From the NCBI RefSeq assembly GCF_040182365.1, contig NZ_CP144460.1:992001-1056000 (forward strand): a DNA stretch of 64,000 bases, written 5' to 3'. The notes under the pieces are model-generated. The model saw only the letters and a program-made list of their open reading frames with translations, searched no databases and was not told the origin of the DNA. Below are positions 59,939 through 64,000 of this stretch, in pieces. Source of the stretch: Xanthomonas sp. 10-10. Lineage in GTDB: Bacteria > Pseudomonadota > Gammaproteobacteria > Xanthomonadales > Xanthomonadaceae. A program made the position numbers and the translations under genes. How positions within the stretch are numbered: the stretch's first letter is position 1; every line of letters begins with the position of its first letter.

Positions 59939-62259
59939 GTGAACGCATGACGCCGCGCCTGTTTCCCGTGTCCCTGCTGATTGGCCTGCTGGCCGGTTGT
60001 GCCACCACTCCGCCGCCGGACGTGCGCCGCAATGCGCGCCTGGATCCGCAAGTCGGCGCTGCCGGCGCCACCCAGACCGCTGCCGATCAACGCGCCGACG
60101 GCAATGGCAACGCCAGCGCCAAGCCCAGCCCGGTGATCCGGCGCGGCAGCGGCACCATGATCAACCAGAGCGCTGCCGGCGCCCCCGCTCCGACCCTGGG
60201 CATGGCCAGCAGCGGCAGCGCCACCTTCAACTTCGAAGGCGAATCGGTGCAGGCGGTGGTCAAGGCGATCCTGGGCGACATGCTCGGGCAGAACTACGTC
60301 ATCGCCCCCGGCGTGCAGGGCACCGTGACCCTGGCCACGCCCAACCCGGTTTCTCCGGCGCAGGCCTTGAACCTGCTGGAGATGGTGCTGGGCTGGAACA
60401 ATGCGCGCATGGTGTTCAGCGGTGGCCGCTACAACATCGTGCCGGCCGACCAGGCGCTGGCCGGCACCGTCGCGCCCAGCACCGCGTCGCCGTCGGCCGC
60501 ACGCGGTTTCGAAGTGCGCGTGGTGCCGTTGAAGTTCATCTCCGCCAGCGAAATGAAGAAGGTGCTGGAGCCGTACGCGCGCCCGAACGCCATCGTCGGT
60601 ACCGATCCGGCGCGCAACGTGATCACCCTGGGCGGCACCCGCGCCGAGCTGGAAAACTACCTGCGCACCGTGCAGATCTTCGACGTGGACTGGTTGTCGG
60701 GCATGTCGGTCGGCGTGTTCCCGATCCAGTCCGGCAAGGCCGAAAAGGTCAGCGCGGATCTGGAAAAGGTGTTCGGCGAACAGAGCAAGACGCCCAGCGC
60801 CGGCATGTTCCGTTTCATGCCGCTGGAAAACGCCAATGCGGTGCTGGTAATCACCCCGCAGCCGCGCTATCTGGACCAGATCCAGCAGTGGCTGGACCGC
60901 ATCGACAGCGCCGGCGGCGGCGTGCGGCTGTTCTCCTACGAATTGAAGTACATCAAGGCCAAGGACCTGGCCGATCGGTTGTCGGAAGTGTTCGGTGGGC
61001 GCAGCAACAGCGGCGACTCCAGCGCTTCGCTGGCGCCGGGCTCGGAAACCAGCGTGCTAGGCGGCGCATTGGGTAATCGCGACAGCAGCATGGGCGGCAG
61101 CTCCGGCATGACCGGCGGCAGCGTCGGCGAAAGTGGGGGCAGCAGCGGCACGGTGGGCGGTGAGTTCGGCAGCAGCGGCACCGGTGGCAGCAGTGGCGGC
61201 GGGCTCGGCAACGGCAGCCTGCAATTGTCGCCGCGCAGCAACGGCAATGGCGCGGTAACGCTGGAAGTGCAAGGCGACAAGGTCGGCGTATCGGCAGTAG
61301 CCGAAACCAATACCTTGCTGGTGCGCTCCACCCCGCAGGCATGGACGTCCATCCGCGACGTCATCGAAAAGCTCGACGTGATGCCGATGCAGGTGCATAT
61401 CGAAGCGCAGGTGGCCGAGGTGAATTTGACCGGTGACCTGAGCTACGGCGTCAATTGGTACTTCGAAAACGCAGTCAATGCAGCAGCAGACTCGGCCGTC
61501 AATGCAACCGGAATTGGCGCTGGTGCCGGCTTGGCGAGCGCGGCGGGGAGAAACATCTGGGGCGATATCGCGGGGAAAATCACCGGTGCAGGTGGCGCTC
61601 AGTGGACGTTCCTGGGCAAGAATGCGGCTGCCATCATCACGGCGTTGGATCGGGTGACAAATGTGCGACTGCTCCAAACGCCTTCGGTGTTTGTGCGAAA
61701 TAATGCAGAGGCAACGCTCAACGTCGGCTCGCGCATCGCAATCAATTCAACGTCGATCAACACCGGCCTTGGTAGCGACAGTAGTTTCTCTTCTGTGCAA
61801 TACATTGATACTGGCGTGATTCTGAAGGTGCGTCCGCGTGTGACGAAGGACGGGATGGTGTTTTTGGATATCGTCCAAGAAGTAAGTAGCCCCGGTGATC
61901 GGCCCGCCGCATGTACTTCGGCGACCGCAACGGTAAACGCAGCAGCCTGTAACGTCGACATCAACACCCGCCGTGTCAAAACAGAAGCTGCTGTGCAAAG
62001 CGGTGACACGATCATGCTGGCCGGTCTGATTGATGACACAACCACGGATACGAGCGATGGCGTGCCCTTCCTGAGCAAGCTTCCTGTAGTCGGCGCGTTG
62101 TTCGGAACCAAGGGAAAGAGCAACACCCGCCGCGAAGTCATCGTGCTGATCACCCCGTCGATCGTGCGCAACCCGCAGGAAGCACGCAATCTCACCGATG
62201 AGTACGGCCAGAAGTTCAAGGCCATGGAGCCGCTGAAACCCAGCCAGAAGCCGCAATGA
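59935..62259 (+). CDS. xpsD: T2SS outer-membrane secretin GspD (XpsD), lipoprotein
   Basis: A 774-residue secretin forming the Xps exit channel. The signal ends in a lipobox, LLAGCATT (Cys22 from the first ATG), so it is acylated, as known for XpsD. Periplasmic N domains (FNFEGESVQAVVKAILGDML, VRVVPLKFISASEMKKVLEP, LFSYELKYIKAKDLADRLSE) include an unusual 60-residue Gly/Ser-rich loop at about residues 370-430. The secretin core follows (MQVHIEAQVAEVNLTGDLSY, ILKVRPRVTKDGMVFLDIVQ, GDTIMLAGLIDDTTTDTSDG, LPVVGALFGTKGKSNTRREV). Codon use changes sharply between about 61470 and 62120, suggesting a recombined segment. ATG 59947 is an alternative start. Confidence 0.96.
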   Translation: MSERMTPRLFPVSLLIGLLAGCATTPPPDVRRNARLDPQVGAAGATQTAADQRADGNGNASAKPSPVIRRGSGTMINQSAAGAPAPTLGMASSGSATFNFEGESVQAVVKAILGDMLGQNYVIAPGVQGTVTLATPNPVSPAQALNLLEMVLGWNNARMVFSGGRYNIVPADQALAGTVAPSTASPSAARGFEVRVVPLKFISASEMKKVLEPYARPNAIVGTDPARNVITLGGTRAELENYLRTVQIFDVDWLSGMSVGVFPIQSGKAEKVSADLEKVFGEQSKTPSAGMFRFMPLENANAVLVITPQPRYLDQIQQWLDRIDSAGGGVRLFSYELKYIKAKDLADRLSEVFGGRSNSGDSSASLAPGSETSVLGGALGNRDSSMGGSSGMTGGSVGESGGSSGTVGGEFGSSGTGGSSGGGLGNGSLQLSPRSNGNGAVTLEVQGDKVGVSAVAETNTLLVRSTPQAWTSIRDVIEKLDVMPMQVHIEAQVAEVNLTGDLSYGVNWYFENAVNAAADSAVNATGIGAGAGLASAAGRNIWGDIAGKITGAGGAQWTFLGKNAAAIITALDRVTNVRLLQTPSVFVRNNAEATLNVGSRIAINSTSINTGLGSDSSFSSVQYIDTGVILKVRPRVTKDGMVFLDIVQEVSSPGDRPAACTSATATVNAAACNVDINTRRVKTEAAVQSGDTIMLAGLIDDTTTDTSDGVPFLSKLPVVGALFGTKGKSNTRREVIVLITPSIVRNPQEARNLTDEYGQKFKAMEPLKPSQKPQ

Positions 62260-63095
62260 GTGCGGCACTGCCCGTCGTGCTGGTGCCGGTCGGCACCGAC
62301 GACGAGGCGTTGGATGCCTGTCTGGGTGCACTGGATGCAGCCACGCCGGCCGGCACGCGGGTGTGGCTGGCCGACGATGCGCAGGCCGGCCCGCGCGGCC
62401 GCGCGGTGATCGAGCACTGGCTGGCGCGCACGCAGCTGCAAGCGCACCACACCCGTCGCCAGCGCATGCTGGGCGAGGTGGCGCATCTGGATGAAATGCT
62501 CAGCGCCTGCGGCGACGCCGACGTGGTGGTGCTGGGGGTGGATGCCTGCCCGCTGCCGGGCTGGCTTGGCCAGTTGAGCGCGTGTTTCGCGCGCGATGCC
62601 GCCATCGCCACGGCGACGCCATGGAGCAATGTGGGCGAAGCCTGTAGCTGGCCGCGCCTGGGCGAACTCAACCCCATGCCGGATGCGCCGGAACGGCTCG
62701 CCGCCGCCTGCGCGGCGATGCCGCCGCTGCATCCGGAGCTGCCCTCGGCGGTCGGCCATGCGGTGCTGTTGCGCGGCAGTGCGCGGCGCAAGGCCGGCGG
62801 CCTGGATGCCAGCAGTTATGGTTCGTGGTACGCCGCGCTGGTGGATTTGAGCCTGCGCATGGGCGGGCTGGGATGGCGCAATGTGCTGTGCGATACCGCC
62901 TTCGTCGCCTCGCCACGCGAAGGCCGTCCGGCCGATGGCGACATGGATGCGCTGGCCACCCGCTGGCCGGCCTGGCACGCGCGGCTGGCCAATTTCCTGA
63001 TGCACGACCCGCTGCGTGCGCAACGCGACCAACTTGCCCAGCTGCTCGCCGACCTGCCGCCGCCGGACCCGCAACGCATGTTGTTCGACGCGTAG
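62256..63095 (+). CDS. Glycosyltransferase-like protein at the end of the xps operon
   Basis: A 279-residue soluble protein overlapping the xpsD stop by 4 nt. It resembles family 2 (GT-A fold) glycosyltransferases: a beta-strand start VVLVPVGTDDEALDACLGAL, RVWLADDAQAG, a DxD-like VVVLGVDACPLPGWLGQLS, TATPWSNVGEACSWPRLGEL, and a late VLCDTAFVAS followed by SPREGRP. No signal peptide or membrane segment is visible, so it is probably cytoplasmic. It is not a known T2SS component; its place in the operon suggests modification of a secreted or surface product, but its substrate is unknown. Confidence 0.7.
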   Translation: MSAALPVVLVPVGTDDEALDACLGALDAATPAGTRVWLADDAQAGPRGRAVIEHWLARTQLQAHHTRRQRMLGEVAHLDEMLSACGDADVVVLGVDACPLPGWLGQLSACFARDAAIATATPWSNVGEACSWPRLGELNPMPDAPERLAAACAAMPPLHPELPSAVGHAVLLRGSARRKAGGLDASSYGSWYAALVDLSLRMGGLGWRNVLCDTAFVASPREGRPADGDMDALATRWPAWHARLANFLMHDPLRAQRDQLAQLLADLPPPDPQRMLFDA

Positions 63096-63215
63096 CGATG
63101 GCACGGCCGAGCCTGGCCGATACGTTGGCGCGGCAGTAGCGACGGAATCATTGCAGGGCGACAGACAAGAACGGCTGCGCAGTTGCCAGGCAGGCACAGC
63201 GCCGTTGTCCCTCAC

Positions 63216-63248
63216 TGCGTCATGCACGCTTTGAGCGTGCATGACGCA
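63216..63248. terminator. Long perfect hairpin between the xps operon and the GntR gene
   Basis: TGCGTCATGCACGCT and AGCGTGCATGACGCA form a perfect 15-bp stem with a TTG loop. It lies between two converging genes, so it may serve both strands. There is no U tract. Confidence 0.6.
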
Positions 63249-63341
63249 TCCACTTCAGCCGTTGGCGTGTTGTCAGCCGCGGACAGGTCGCAACGATGCA
63301 CGACAGACGCAACGAAGAAAGGCGTACGCGATGCTCGTCAT

Positions 63342-63386
63342 CGATTCCCGATTCCCGATTCCCGATTCCCGAATCCCGAATCCCGG
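63342..63386. repeat. GATTCCC/GAATCCC tandem repeat
   Basis: Six or so head-to-tail units (GATTCCC, then GAATCCC) end 3 bases before the GntR gene's stop codon. It is a single arm without a visible inverted partner, like the one at 53079. Confidence 0.75.
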
Positions 63387-63388
63387 CG

Positions 63389-64000
63389 CTAAAGTGCATC
63401 CCGCGTCGGCGCATCGGTGCGTACCACGACGTCCAGCGCATCGTGGCGCCAGGATTCGATATCCAGCTCCACCGCGCGGCCGTCTTCGGCGAAGCTGATC
63501 CGCCGCAGGCGGAAACACGGCGTGCCGGTGGTGGACTGCAGCAGCAGGGCCTGCGTGGCGTCCAGGCCGGCCGGATGCATCGACAGCTGCGCGCGGCTCA
63601 GGAACAGCCCGAGCTTCTGGTTGAACACGCTCGACAGCGAGCCGGCCAACTCGTGCTCGAGCAGGCCCGGCGCCCACGCTGCCAGCACCACATTGGTTTC
63701 CAGCAGCACGGCGCGGCGGTCGATCCAGCGCCGGCGCTGCAGCACGAAGACGTCCTCGTAGGGCGTGTCCAGGCGCAACGCGGCCGCAAACGCAGCGCCT
63801 GCGGGCTGGCGGGTCGCGCTCAGCAGTTCGGTGCGCGGTTTGCGCCCCTGCGCGGCCACGTACTGCATGAAGCCGGCGATGCTGGTGGGGTCGTAGCGCA
63901 CGCGTGGTGCGCTGACGAACCAGCCACGGCGGTTCTCGCGGTAGATGCGGCCTTCGGCTTCGAGATGCTGCAAGGCTTCACGCAGGGTGATGCGGGTGCA
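63389..64000 (-). CDS. GntR/UTRA-family transcriptional regulator, partial
   Basis: The gene runs off the window end; 203 residues are visible. The last part of the winged helix is present (TRITLREALQHLEAEGRIYR, ENRRGWFVS), followed by a complete UTRA ligand-binding domain (RAVLLETNVVLAAWAPGLLE, LSSVFNQKLGLFLSRAQLSM, CFRLRRISFAEDGRAVELDI ending in a Trp-Arg segment). The missing 5' part would hold the first DNA-binding helices. It belongs to the same HutC subfamily as nagQ at 8830 but is not a close copy. Its ligand and targets are unknown. Confidence 0.9.
   Translation of the reverse strand, partial: CTRITLREALQHLEAEGRIYRENRRGWFVSAPRVRYDPTSIAGFMQYVAAQGRKPRTELLSATRQPAGAAFAAALRLDTPYEDVFVLQRRRWIDRRAVLLETNVVLAAWAPGLLEHELAGSLSSVFNQKLGLFLSRAQLSMHPAGLDATQALLLQSTTGTPCFRLRRISFAEDGRAVELDIESWRHDALDVVVRTDAPTRDAL

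Overview
This window is chromosomal DNA from a Xanthomonas species. It is GC-rich throughout and carries two complete general secretion (type II, T2SS) gene sets in the Xanthomonas order, xcs (D-E-F-G-H-I-J-K-L-M-N) and xps (E-F-G-H-I-J-K-L-M-N-D). It also carries the xanthomonad GlcNAc cluster nagQ-nagP-nagR-nagB-II-nagA with a TonB-dependent receptor, and many copies of the GGGAATC-type intergenic repeats familiar from this genus. Possession of xcs as well as xps points to the X. campestris/citri/euvesicatoria side of the genus rather than X. oryzae or Xylella (from memory of those genomes). I cannot name the species.

Layout. 1-8474: 3' end of xcsD, then xcsE-N, tightly overlapped. 8475-17880: GlcNAc uptake and catabolism with candidate operators for a GntR/HutC-type and a LacI-type repressor. 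17881-24791 (minus strand): housekeeping genes cca, valS, holC, pepA, separated by repeat elements. 24899-27415: lptF-lptG plus a small membrane protein. 27733-29502 (minus): an RDD protein and xerD. 29948-35332: a dsbC-like lipoprotein and purL. 36007-51089: two giant YadA-type trimeric autotransporter adhesins alternating with two subtilisin-type exoproteases. 51219-63095: the xps T2SS operon with a glycosyltransferase-like last gene. 63389-64000 (minus): a truncated GntR/UTRA regulator running off the window.

How the parts relate. Xps, and possibly Xcs, would export exoenzymes; the two subtilases are candidate substrates. The adhesins do not use the T2SS but are exposed on the same surface. 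The nag genes take GlcNAc in through the outer membrane (NixA-type receptor) and inner membrane (NagP), then deacetylate and deaminate it (NagA, NagB-II).

The most unusual observations are these. (1) A palindromic GGGAAT/ATTCCC element sits between genes and also lies twice in frame inside purL. (2) xcs and xps lie only about 43 kb apart on the same strand, which suggests a rearrangement junction between the nixA-like receptor and cca. (3) The last 786 bp of the two adhesin genes are almost identical. (4) The secretin-core segment of xpsD has codon use unlike the rest of its operon. Long reading frames on the opposite strand of nearly every gene were treated as shadows. I saw no rRNA, tRNA, CRISPR array or transposase gene.
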